Source: Wolfiporia cocos (lineage: Eukaryota > Basidiomycota > Agaricomycetes > Polyporales > Phaeolaceae). Taken from it: DNA of 64,000 nt. The stretch spans positions 3,568,076-3,632,075 of the forward strand of contig JACCLO010000008.1 in the NCBI GenBank assembly GCA_029448655.1, in the 5' to 3' direction. The position numbers and the translations under genes were made by a program. Shown here piece after piece: positions 9,355-18,922 of this stretch (position 1 is the first letter of the stretch; each line of letters opens with the position of its first letter). The notes under the pieces are model-generated. The model did no database searches and had not been told where the DNA came from. It saw nothing but the letters and a program-made list of their open reading frames with translations.

Positions 9355-9545
9355 TCAGCACAACAGAAGTGCTGTCGATATTGACTGATAGGTCCCTGGT
9401 TACATATTATGTAAACAAGATCCAAATGGATCAGGCTGAAAGTTTGCACATGGTATGGTCATGGATGGAACATGAAATTTACAAAGTTTCTGAGAAAATG
9501 GTGGCGCCAATTTTGAGAAATGAGGGGGTGAAGTGTTTGATATAG

Positions 9546-10262
9546 TGTCACGGATAAATAAAGTCGTGCAGCCTTCTCCTCTGGTCTATTGACCTCCAAA
9601 CTTGCGCCTTAAGCGTATTACCAAAGGCGCTACTGCCTCCCAAAAGTTAGTGAGTCACGTGACCTCAATTTAGTAGGTCACATGATCCACTAACTTCTCA
9701 GATAAGATAGCGGCACCAGGTACCATCACAGGCGCCTTGTCAGGTGACCCTATCTCTTCAATCTAAGCCTAGACGTTACTAGGCACCATAACTATGTCAT
9801 AGTGACATCATTAGCCTAGCCCAAGCCTGGCAGCGTCATTACTGACATCATAGTGACCTCATACATCTATATGGGGTTGTTACTAATCCAAGTGAGCTAT
9901 CTTTAGGGTAGCACACCATTATGACACAGTATGTCACCATTGGGCTTACTCAGCCTACTATGCACAGACCACCTTAGTTTAGGGCGGTCTTGCCTCTCAA
10001 TAGTGTACATGCTATCTCATGTATATAAATACAAAGGCGTCTAGGGCTTATTCCCTAGACTCAACAATCTAAGCATTCTATGCGTAAAGCCATGAGTGTT
10101 AGGGGCGTTTCCCTTTTCCTATCCTCCGCCTCTGCTGTATGAGACTATGCGCTACAAGACCTTTCCAGTTGGATTGGTCCCTCTTAGACGACTAGGACAT
10201 GCTTTCTAGGTCGTCACTAGGACTTTGCGCCCTTCGGCATGGGACGTCACCGGATTGTGACA
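9546..10262 (+). repeat. Solo LTR (717 bp), target duplication TATAG
   Basis: Starts TGTCACGGATAAATAAAG and ends GGATTGTGACA, flanked by TATAG at 9541-9545 and 10263-10267. It contains paired E-box-like sites TCACGTGACC and TCACATGATCC near 9656-9690, the U3 module TGCACAGACCACC...TTTAGGGC near 9961-9985, and the TATA box CATGTATATAAAT at about 10019. A related, truncated LTR lies at 57170-57715. Confidence 0.9.
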
Positions 10263-10700
10263 TATAGGTAGATGCATATAAGCCTATCTGGCACAGATAT
10301 GAATAAGCCTTCCAAAGACAATAATGAGCAGGATGGCTGTAATAATATGCCTGTGAGAAGGCTAAGCCATAGGCTCAGTGGTTAAATTATTTGAGGGGCA
10401 TGATTATTTGTACAGAGACCAGCCAGAATAATTGAACCACGGCAGATAGAGACTAGCTTCCCAAAGCATAAAATGAAGGATCAAGTGATAGAAAGTGGTG
10501 TACAGTGTTTCAGAGGAGACATACTAGTAATTAAATTATTTGAGGACAGTTTTTGGGGACAGGGGCCATGTAACAAAATTTATATGATTACTCATTGTTC
10601 TTGTCGGCATCCTTTTGCAATCATGTTGCTAACACTATCAGGACACCACATACAAACTTTGGAGAGCATCTGACCAGCAGTTGTATTATATGAACAAGAA
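10263..10700. other. Host sequence, no clear gene
   Basis: Contains the direct repeat TTAAATTATTTGAGG (near 10383 and 10532) and no convincing coding frame or LTR end. Its right part merges into the coding-like remnant described next. Confidence 0.35.
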
Positions 10701-11092
10701 AAAGCACATACAGCCAAAAGATTTAGCTGCTTATTGGCTTGAACAGCATACTTCAGGATGACCTTTAATAAGGTAATTCTTATTGCCTCTTATCACAAAC
10801 CACTATGGAGTGGCAATCCATTGCAAATGCCTAAGTGACAAGTGCATGAACGTGTCACAACGTTCAGAGGCAAGACCCTCAGTCTAGCAAGTAGAGCGGT
10901 AGAAGCAACCCTGACAAGCATTGTCATCGCAACAAGACTGAGGCACAATTGCCAGATGCGATCAAGGATGATGAGAAGCCACAGGGCAAGAGAAAGAACA
11001 AGAAGGGCAAGGGCAAGAACAGGAAGGGGCTGAAGGGTCTGCTGCCACTGCCTGAAGAAAAAAGGAACACCAGATCATCCCGTCGTAAGTAG
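10638..11092 (+). pseudogene. Remnant of a gene with a lysine-rich tail
   Basis: Two coding-like stretches on the plus strand. At 10642-10760 a frame reads KLWRASDQQLYYMNKKKH followed by DLAAYWLEQHTSG and a stop. At about 10908-11092 another frame reads LPDAIKDDEKPQGKRKNKK, continues Lys-rich, and ends NTRSSRRK at TAG 11090-11092. The two are separated by stops and probably by an intron or frameshift. The family is not recognised. The basic tail recalls other subtelomeric genes in this window. Confidence 0.35.
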
Positions 11093-11438
11093 CTGAGGGC
11101 CTCCATTGTATTCTCGCTCGCAATATGTACTTGTATACACAATCTTGCATAACTGAATGAAAGCCCTAGCACATGCTGGGGTTTAAACCTGCAGTTCTTA
11201 AGCCTTTGCATTCAGGCCTCCCTATCCAAGTGTTATGGTTTGTTGTCCTATGGCCCACATCCTATCTTTCTGTCTTTCTAAAGGCAGTGCTGCTAGAACC
11301 AAGTCAGCAGCTTCCATGTGAAGCATTCAACTTGTAGATGGTCAATGGGATCTTACAAGTTCATTAGCACATGCATCAAGTTAGGTTTGTTTTGAAACAG
11401 CCAACAGCAACATAAAGAAGTCTAGGTCCATGAGCAAG
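11093..11438. other. Host sequence flanking the nested stack
   Basis: No ORF or repeat recognised. It continues across the stack at 34265, because the AATTC duplication of the outermost solo LTR joins 11443 to 34265. Confidence 0.4.
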
Positions 11439-11443
11439 AATTC

Positions 11444-11893
11444 TGACATGAAAAGCCTACCGGCGCTGTGCCACCCGCATAGTGGGGAATATCCCCTATT
11501 CTAAGGGTCCCTAGGTGGAGAACAGGAGACCACGTCTCTTGTAGACATCTCGTGTATAGTCTTCGGCTCAGACTAGCAAGCAGAGAAGTGAGGGACAAAG
11601 TCCCCACAGTTGGCGTGCAGGCAGACAAGCAGACGGTGTGATAAAGACTCCCCAGGGGACAACGCCCCAAGGCCGAGAAGAATAGTTCTGAGGTGTAACC
11701 CTCAGAACGTCGCAGTATATATACATGGGTGCAGGCACTACTAACTACCACCAACCTGCCCTAATGGCAGGGTCTGTGCGCAAGCTGTGACCGTAACCCA
11801 TAACTACGTAACGCTGTTACTACCCTTGACATCACGTGACTTGTAAGAGATAAGATAGTGAACTAATCAGTCCCATGCACGTGCGATTCCACT
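11444..11893 (-). repeat. Outermost solo LTR, left part (rest at 34193-34264), target duplication AATTC
   Basis: Minus-strand LTR of 522 bp in total, split by element B. Left end TGACATGAAAAGCC, flank AATTC at 11439-11443. Right end TTTCTTGTGACA, flank AATTC at 34265-34269. It has the minus-strand TATA (GTATATATACATG near 11712) and the U3 module in reverse (CCCTAATGGCAGGGTCTGTG, near 11759). Element B entered its U3, duplicating CCACT. Confidence 0.85.
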
Positions 11894-12945
11894 TAACACA
11901 AGATAACACTTACTTGTAATAGTTGCTTGGTTTGCTGGTCAGGCAGGATAGTTGTAAGAGTTAAGCAGGATACGCTGAGTGGTTAACTCGTAGTATGAAT
12001 GCAATGAATAGAACTGAGGCAATAGCGCTCAGCAAGGCCAGTATATATACATGATAAATAAGACCCCTATTAGATAATACTAGTGTCCGTATTCGTATGT
12101 ACAAGTCCCCAGATACCTAAGTACTTATGTCACAAATTCTCAGAAATAGGTACCCCCCCCTGTCTCGATCCCAGGGCCTTAGGTGTACGGTATGTCATGT
12201 GACGTCTAGTAGATATAGTCGAGTAGTATAGCGGTTATGCGCCAGACGGCGCCTATCCAGGTCACGTGGACTGCTTACGTATACAGAGGCTGTGTAGATA
12301 GCGCACGGACCTTTACATTAGGGCGGGCCTTACTGCCTGCCGCGCGCATCCCCTTTGTATATAAGGCTTCATGGTCTGAGGCGTACTCCTCAGACCTTTC
12401 AATCTCGACTCTGGGCTTGGCCCCTCCTCTCTACTCATGCATGCTAGTCTGTGAGACTTACCTCGCCATAGAACCGCACGGCGTTGTACCCTAGAACCTG
12501 GCACTACAGGGAAGACGGTCCCTTAGATGGGTTATGCGTGAGTGACACATAGAGATTTGTGTCAACTTAGTAATATACGATAAATACATATGCCGATCAA
12601 AACCGGGATATAGAAAGGCGGCGTAGGCCGCACGAATGGCGTTTTGCGCTCTTGTCATTACAAAGACGGGGCGTGTCCAAAACCCGGTCCGCTGACGTTT
12701 ATATGCTGACTGCTTTCGGACAGAAGGTCCGATTGGCTGGAACTAGACATGTGACTGATGGTAACTACTAGTGATAAGATAAGACCGTCGTTACGGGAGA
12801 TAACGCGGCCATCATTCGGCACGTATGTAACCGTGAACTTATGAACCAGATAAGCTAGTTATTGGTCTGGAAAGTCGTAGATAATTCGTAGAATTGCCGG
12901 AAAAATAGTAAGAAATATTGGGAAACTAGGAGAATTCTTGTGACA
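11894..12945 (-). repeat. 3' LTR of element B, interrupted by a solo LTR
   Basis: In + orientation it starts TAACACAAGATAAC and ends TTCTTGTGACA. The uninterrupted copy is 33578-34187. TATA and primer sequences are at about 12035-12043 and 11998-12009, as in the other LTR. Position 12127/12128 is where the 437-bp solo LTR entered. Confidence 0.9.
12128..12564 (+). repeat. Solo LTR (437 bp) nested in the B 3' LTR, target duplication ACTTA
   Basis: Starts TGTCACAAATTCTCAG and ends GATTTGTGTCA, with ACTTA at 12123-12127 and 12565-12569. The empty site is seen in the other B LTR at 33805-33815 (GTACTTAGTAAT), so the insertion and the five-base duplication are directly proven. The U3 module is GCGCACGGACC...TTAGGGC near 12302 and TATA is TTTGTATATAAGG near 12354. 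Confidence 0.95.
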
Positions 12946-12963
12946 TTACCCCCCCCCCCCTTA
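12946..12963 (-). promoter_or_regulatory. Polypurine tract of element B
   Basis: In sense orientation CTAAGGGGGGGGGGGGTAA lies directly before the 3' LTR (TGTCACAAG). This is the usual site of plus-strand DNA priming. Element C has GAAGAGGGGGTAA in the same place. Confidence 0.8.
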
Positions 12964-13039
12964 GATTTCAACGACCCCGTTGAGAGTAGAAATTGTGCTA
13001 CAGCCCATTGAAGGGTTAGTCTTTACGATTCTTCCACTT

Positions 13040-14137
13040 TTATTGTCCGGTCGATCCAAAACCTTGTGTACCACGCGTGTTTGGCTTGTTGAACTGCTCG
13101 TTGTAGGGCCCACTTCCATGTAGGTGAGGTCGAATTTCTTTTTCGAACTTCTCCTTGGTCATGGATTCCTGTATTTTGGGCGTGATTGCTACTTCGCAGA
13201 TTAGCTGAGCAATTCTGTCGCCTTTCTTTACTTGGTACGGGTCTCCAGTGAGGTTCATCAACATGACAAAGACTTCTCCGCGGTAGTCATGGTCTATTAC
13301 ACCTGCAAGGATGTCGATGCCCTTCTTCGCAAGTCCAGACCTTGGCGCTATCCGACCGTATGTCCCATATGGAACTTTGATACGAATATCTGTGGGGACC
13401 GAAGCGGATTTCCATGAATTAATCAGGATATCCTGCGCGGCATACAGCTCGTAGCCGATTGCATCGGTTGTTCCCCTGGTCGGTAGCTTGCCATTGACTC
13501 CTACTTTGATTTCCAAGTCTTCGTTGAACTCAACGTCGGAATGTACCCATTGCCCCGTAAAGGGGTCGCGCTTATAGTACACTTTCGGTTGTGTTGGGTT
13601 GACATCGTCTCGATATTGGGGCCAGTCATCGGGCCAGACACATGTGTCCAAATCCCAATCTGGTGAGTCAGGGTCGAAGACGGCTATTGTCTGCCGTGTT
13701 CCGCCGAGTCTGGTTGATCGGCGAAGGGGTTGATTTGGGTCGGTACTAAGGGCTGAATATTTTGCCTTGTACTCGTCCAGTATCTCCTTAGCGTTAGCCA
13801 AATGTTCCTCGATTTCCCACGTGTCTTCCGCAGGTCTGGTGCCTTTCCAATGGATAAGGTATTCCCACCGGCCGCGTCGGTTACGATGGTCGAGAATGGC
13901 TTCCACTTCCCATTCTTCCGGGTCTTCCATTTCCATTGGCTTGTCAGCCGCAGGAGGATGACTTCTCTGACCTTCGATGGTTGATTCCTTGTACATGACC
14001 AGTTTTGAAGCATGGAACACAGGGTGGTAAGCCCTATATTGTGCGTCCATGTACACCTTGAACGTTACCGGTCCCAATTTTTCCGTGATTCGGAATGGGC
14101 CGATGTAGCGAGGGGCTAGACTTCTTTCAGTGTCTTG
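13040..14137 (-). pseudogene. Element B pol C-terminus: integrase C-terminal part, chromodomain and dUTPase
   Basis: About 365 codons after the TAG at 14138. The integrase C-terminal part ends VFHASKLVMYKES. The chromodomain reads EWEVEAILDHRNRRGRWEYL then IHWKGTRPAEDTWEIEEHL. After a linker rich in Asp/Trp/Tyr comes a complete trimeric-type dUTPase: motif 1 AIGYELYAA (Glu where Asp is usual), motif 2 GRIAPRSGLA, motif 3 GVIDHDYRGEV with the uracil-binding Tyr region, motif 4 GDRIAQLI, motif 5 GTQGFGSTG, ending at TAA/TGA after GQ. It would hydrolyse dUTP and limit uracil incorporation during reverse transcription. The chromodomain probably directs integration to methylated-histone chromatin. 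Confidence 0.92.
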
Positions 14138-15390
14138 CTAGCTTCGCATGTCCACGAGTACTTTGTCACCCACTTTGAAGGGGACAACTTGCTTCTTTTG
14201 GTCATAGTACCAGGACCATCTTTCGGCTGCAATTTTTATTGCCGCCTTAGCTTTCTCCTGTGCAGAGAACCATGTGTTTGCAATCTCTACTAAGTCTTTG
14301 TTTTGGCTTGGTTCGAAACTGCTTGGTCCTGCAATAGGGTGACGACCTAATTCCACCAGGAACGGAGATTCCTTGGTAGTTTCGCTGGCTGCATTATTGT
14401 ACGCAAATTCCGCTGTGGGCAGGAACTCCGACCAGTTATCTTTTTGGTACGTGTTTATGTAGCACCGTAGATACTGTTCGAGTATTTGATTTACTCGTTC
14501 GGTTTGTCCGTCTGCCTGCAGATGGTACGCAGCAGTCATTGACCTTTGAATTCCCAGCAGGGTGCACCATTCACCAAATAGTTTTGAGGCGAATTGTGTC
14601 CCTCTGTCCGATACTATCTGTTTCGGTAACCCGTGTAAGGGATATACCTTTTGATAGAGTATCGTAGCTAGGTCTTTTGTTGAGAAGGAATTTTCTATTG
14701 GGAAAAACCTTGCTCTTTTGGTCAGCCGATCTACTACGACCATGATCGCGTCATGCATTCCTGATGGGGGTAGCTGAGTAATCAGGTCTATTGTCACCAC
14801 TTCCCACGGGCCTGACGGCACCGGTAAGGGTTGCAGGGGGCCGTACGGCTTCTGCGGGTGGTTCTTCATACGTTGGCATGTGTCGCATCCATCTACGTAT
14901 TTTTTGACGTAAACGAACATTCCGGGCCACCAATAGTTGCGGCTTAGCAATTCGTACGTTTTGTAGCGTCCGAAATGCCCAGCTGACTTGTGATCGTGAT
15001 GATACTCGACCACTTGCCGTCTGATATCCGCTGGAGTAGCTGGAACGTAGACTTTGCCTCTTCGGAGGAGTAACCCTCCTTCGTAGTTCCATTCTGATAG
15101 GTCTTTTTTGAATTCACGAGGGCCGGATGAGAGCAGCTCCTTGTAGTCTTTTGTGACCTTGTCGTCTAGCAACGCTTTGCGAATCTCTCGGAGTATCGAT
15201 TCATCTTCCGATTGTGGGGCAGCATGGGAGGTATCAAGAGCCATTGCCATGTACTCTTGCTTGAACCACTCAGGTTTCAGAAGAACCTGGTCGCGATTAT
15301 TGAGATCCACCCCCTCCTCATGGTCTGGCCGCCTGGACAGAGGATCCGCGGTTAGCATTGTTTTGCCAGGTTTGTGCTTCATTTGGAACT
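14138..15390 (-). pseudogene. Element B pol: integrase
   Basis: Starts after a one-base deletion near 15385 that takes the frame out of RNase H. It reads MKHKPGKTMLTADPLSRRPD, then the zinc domain HHDHKSAGHFGRYK...CDTCQRMK (HHCC), then the catalytic core. VTIDLITQLPPSG, VDRLTKRARFFPIE and IVSDRGTQFASKLFG supply the two Asp residues, and ADGQTERVNQILEQYLRCYI the Glu, completing the DDE triad. The frame ends at TAG (14140-14138) in KVLVDMRS, where element C has a Trp codon (VDARSWQDSE), so TGG became TAG. Confidence 0.9.
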
Positions 15391-16139
15391 GAAGCGTGAG
15401 AGGTACAATGCCCAACGGGCTTGTCGTCTCGTCAGTTTTTGCGCCGTTTTGAAATAGGTCAGGTTTAGATGATCCGACCATATCTCGAATTTTTCAGGAT
15501 GTCCCTCTAGGTAGTGTCGCCACTCTTCTAGAGCGCTGATGACAGCTAACATTTCCTTGTCGTATATCTCGTAGTTCCTTTCCGGGGCACTTAGCGATTT
15601 GCTATAGTACGCCACGGGGTGGAATTTTTTGTCCGTAGGATCTAACTGAGATAGTACTGCTCCAGTAGCGAAGTCTGACGCATCTGTTTCTACGTGAAAA
15701 GGCTGATCGTGCGATGGAATTCGAAGCACGGGCGCTTTGGTAAATGCTTCCTTTAGGGTTTGGAAGGCATTTTCCTGCTCGGCGTCCCAATGCCAAGCTT
15801 CTGACTTTTTGGTCAGCATGGTGAGTGGTTTGGCTATTTTTGAGAAGCCTTCTATGAATCGCCTGTAGAAGTTGGCGAATCCAAGGAAAGCTTGAACCTC
15901 TTTGACCTTAGTAGGTCTAGGCCAGTCCTGAACTCCGGCGTACTTTTTTGGGTCCATCATAATGTTTCCATCGGAAATGATCATTCCTAGGTATTCGATG
16001 GAAGATTGTTCAAAGAAGCACTTTTCGGGCTTCGCATACAAGGCCGAGTCCTTCAGGGTTTGGAGAACCCCTTTGGTAAGTCGCCGATGTTCCTCCATAT
16101 CATTCCCGAAAATCAAGATGTCGTCTAAGTAGACAACCA
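15379..16139 (-). pseudogene. Element B pol: RT thumb and RNase H (part 3' of element C)
   Basis: Continues the RT broken by element C. The first codons finish VVYLDDILIFGND, the YLDD box, which is split exactly by the insertion. RNase H shows HVETDASDFATGAVLSQ, YEIYDKEMLAVISALEEWRH and IWSDHLNLTYF. The frame is lost at YLSRFSSK because GATTACATA of element A (sense, near 660) is one base shorter here. Confidence 0.9.
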
Positions 16140-16838
16140 TGTCACAGATTTGGGACATGACACTATTTTTCCCATATTTTTACCTATTTATCTGGTATTT
16201 CTACGACCTTGTAGACATTTACGCTGCTAAGCGCCCGTCTACACGTACACGCAACCAAACAACACGTACACAACGCGGTATACGTCCACCTGTCATAACA
16301 ACACGTACATAACACATTTGTACGCGTCAATGACTCAGCGGACTAACCTCCGGTGCCACGCGCCTTACTCATATCCCAATACCGGGCTATGTCAGTATAA
16401 TTGGATAAGCGGCCCGCTCGTTATCACATGCCAATGACCTTACGATTACTCATATCCCGATACCGGAATATAAGAATCACGTGCATGGCTTACTAACGTA
16501 GCTACAGCCACTTCCACAACATGGACCTACGGTCCAAACAAACAATCTTACTGGTGCGACCATTACCGGCGCACATGGTCTACTGTATTTTACGGCTTAA
16601 CCATATTAGTTATGTCTGCGCACAGACCACCTTCATGTTTGGCTCCCTTACTGGTAACCAAACAAAGCATGTATATAAGTAGGGCTATCACTGCGGATAA
16701 GCCTTAGATTTGTTCTCTGCATTCGCACAGTTACATATCATCTCTGCTTGCGCCCACTAGCCTCCTCACCAACCTCCAGCAACTCCTTCAAGTCGCTTAT
16801 TAGGTTATAGTGTGAGTCCCACAGTCTAGTCTGTGTCA
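16140..16838 (+). repeat. 5' LTR of element C (699 bp)
   Basis: Starts TGTCACAGATTTGGGACATG and ends GTCTAGTCTGTGTCA. The U3 carries TCACGTG and CACATG boxes and a repeated ACTCATATCCC motif. The promoter lies at 16617-16679 and the predicted RNA start at 16706. It matches the 3' LTR (25894-26592) except ACACGTACACGCAACC versus ACACATACACACAACC. Confidence 0.95.
16617..16716 (+). promoter_or_regulatory. Core promoter and predicted transcription start of element C
   Basis: U3 module TGCGCACAGACCAC at 16617-16630, TATA box TATATAAG at 16672-16679, and AGATTTGTTCT at 16706-16716. The last is the sequence complementary to the primer-binding site. It begins 34 nt after the TATA start, a normal distance for a TATA-directed start, so 16706 is the predicted first base of R. 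Confidence 0.7.
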
Positions 16839-16840
16839 TA

Positions 16841-16851
16841 AGAACAAATCT
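16841..16851 (+). promoter_or_regulatory. Self-primer-binding site of element C
   Basis: AGAACAAATCT, two bases inside the 5' LTR, is the exact reverse complement of AGATTTGTTCT at 16706-16716 (and in the 3' LTR). No match to a tRNA 3' end beginning TGG is seen here. This is the Tf1-type self-priming layout. Confidence 0.8.
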
Positions 16852-17885
16852 CCCCCTACCCCCGCCCTTGCGCTTGCGCTTGGGCCTGGGCTTCTATTCT
16901 ACAGGGGTTTATTGCTCGTTGCTGCGCACATCCCTTTCTGCCTGACAAGGCGATTGGGGTGATAGTTGAGATCTGGGGGATACAGCGCCATCCTCGGCAG
17001 AGGATTGGCAACCAGGGAAGCCACACTGCCTTTTTAGGCAGGAGGCCTACCTAACCCGGACTCCAGGGTCAAGGAGACATGGTCCTCGCTGACAAGCTTG
17101 GACTGTGCGCGGTTAAGACCCGCCTGTGGAGAAAAGGGGACGGTCTGCCTGTGTGCGCCCAACCCCCTGTCATGGCAAGCGTTGTTCAGCGCCCCATCAC
17201 TATCCACAGGGTCATCATTATGATGGCATGGGAATTTTCCAAAGCCGCCTCCCAGGCGTAAGGGACCTGCTTTGAACCCGTTATGGGAAAAGCAGTGAGG
17301 GGGGTGACGTAAAAAAATCCAGGTGCCATAGGTCACTCGCGGTAGCCAATAGCATAAGTCCTCCGGGCAGCTCGGCGTGCGAGCATGGGTCAAACGGATT
17401 TGGGGCCCCATTGGAAGAGAAGCGCGTGGCCCACTCCTTCGGGATGTGGAGCGCTGCTGTCTCGCGATCTTAGATCGACAGTGGTTTTTTAGCCCTGATG
17501 TGACACCCATGTGGCTACAGACGACAACCTCATTGTTGAAGCATGGACAGGCTAAGGGATGTAAAATCCCAGCCACTTTCCGGCATCATCCCTCCGGGGC
17601 GGTGTCGTGTATCCGAATCCCAATCATCTGACCCAGGAACCGGCCTGGCAGTCAGCAACTCTACCCCTGGAGTCGGCGCCTCTGACCGTTAGGGTCATGT
17701 GAATATCCGCGCCGTCTCGGCACAGGGTTTGCGCGCAACATAAGAGTAATTATGCCCCGTAGTACACCATCTTTGCTCCTGAAAAGGAGTCCACTACCCT
17801 ACCTTACATAAATCCCTACCATTCCTGTTCTTGGACGTATCACTGGGAAACTTTGTTTCTCATGAAGGCTGCACTTTCTAGAATC
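16852..17885 (+). other. 5' leader of element C
   Basis: About 1 kb between primer site and ORF1, starting with a C-rich stretch. It is not obviously similar to the A/B leader. Small ORFs (up to 84 codons plus strand, 180 codons minus strand) have no counterpart in A or B and are taken as chance. CTCCTGAAAAGGAG at 17776-17789 is a perfect small hairpin 97 nt before the ORF1 start. Confidence 0.6.
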
Positions 17886-18785
17886 ATGCCCCGCGTTACC
17901 CGTCGCACCCGTGGCTCCTCCACTGCCCCTTACGTCAAACCGGCGAAGCGGTCCCTTCTCAGCCGCATCGACACCGCCGACATTCCTCGGGCCGAGGACG
18001 TCACTTACACGCTTCCTGTAAAGGAAGACTACACCGGGAAGCTCCATCTTTGGGAGATTCCCGTCCACATGCCAAAGCACATCGCTGAGGCTGGGAAACC
18101 CGCTCCTCGACCTCCCAAACCAGTTCCGCTCGCTAAGCGTATCTGGACAGAGGAAGAGAAGCTAGCCGCTTCCATTACCGCCATGGAGAACCTCATCGAA
18201 CTCCGTGAACTCAACAAGCTCAAGCTCGCCCGCGATAAGCTGAATAAGCGAATCGCCGCCAAACAAGCCGCCAAGGAAGCCAAGCAAGCAGCTTCTTCAC
18301 TGGCCCTCCGCCTCTCCAGCCCGGCGGCCGGACCTCCCGTTCCGGCCAACCACAAGATTCTCGACCCTTCCCTCGTCTTCGGGAAGAAGAAGCCTCTCCA
18401 AGCATGCGATCAAGTTATTCCCATGCTAGAAGGCACTCTCACTCGTCTCACTCCTCTCGCCAACCACCCCCCTAATTACCCAGGCTTCCATATGGAAAAC
18501 GACATCCGTTTCCATACTATGGTAGTAGAATTAGAGGATTTGGTGGATAACGTCAAGGATAGAGCGAGACGGGGGAGGATCACCAATAGAGAGTGGAGAA
18601 TTATGAAAAAATACTGTAAACAGCTCGGCAACATTTCCTTTTTGGATTGGCGTACGGACTTAGCTCGTATCATAGCAGAATGCGTAGCGCTAAAAATTTC
18701 TTTTGCCTTCGGTGTAACACCACCTGACAAGGTGGCAGGGCTCTCAAATACTTCGGTAGAAGAGGATATACTCGCGATTGTATAG
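17886..18785 (+). CDS. Element C ORF1: extra protein upstream of gag (299 aa), function unknown
   Basis: I start it at ATG 17886 (MPRVTRRTRG) because that aligns with the MPN/MPK starts of the A and B homologues; an in-frame ATG at 17853 would add 11 residues. Features in order: basic N-terminus, LHLWEIPVHMPKH (compare ECWEIPHKPMKAYMP in A), a Lys/Ala-rich coiled coil ELRELNKLKLARDKLNKRIA, a Pro-rich hinge, and a C-terminal helical part ITNREWRIMKKYCKQLGN ending SFAFGVTPPDK. Similarity to A and B is low but the order of blocks and the position before gag are the same. Intact. No recognised domain. Confidence 0.8.
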   Translation: MPRVTRRTRGSSTAPYVKPAKRSLLSRIDTADIPRAEDVTYTLPVKEDYTGKLHLWEIPVHMPKHIAEAGKPAPRPPKPVPLAKRIWTEEEKLAASITAMENLIELRELNKLKLARDKLNKRIAAKQAAKEAKQAASSLALRLSSPAAGPPVPANHKILDPSLVFGKKKPLQACDQVIPMLEGTLTRLTPLANHPPNYPGFHMENDIRFHTMVVELEDLVDNVKDRARRGRITNREWRIMKKYCKQLGNISFLDWRTDLARIIAECVALKISFAFGVTPPDKVAGLSNTSVEEDILAIV

Positions 18786-18807
18786 TAGAAATACTATCAT
18801 CTTTTAA

Positions 18808-18820
18808 CTCTGAAAAAGAG
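18808..18820 (+). promoter_or_regulatory. Inter-ORF hairpin motif, element C
   Basis: CTCTGAAAAAGAG can fold with a CTCT/AGAG stem. It lies 23 nt after the ORF1 stop and about 103 nt before the gag ATG. A sister motif CTCCTGAAAAGGAG precedes ORF1 at 17776. Elements A and B carry related motifs before gag. Confidence 0.45.
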
Positions 18821-18922
18821 TGCGAGTGTGATCTATAACAAAAGTTGCAGCTTTCAAACCAAAACTCCCTTCTTAAGAATCTAAGACAATGAGTAACCGG
18901 AAACTAACATTCGTCATAAATA

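Noticed and set aside
14138..14140. TAG codons in C and B as recoded (readthrough) codons
   Set aside because: They fall at Trp or other sense codons of sister copies and at different places in each element, so nonsense mutation is more likely.
17034..17576. Minus-strand frame of 180 codons in the element C leader
   Set aside because: No counterpart in A or B, antisense to the element, no motif.
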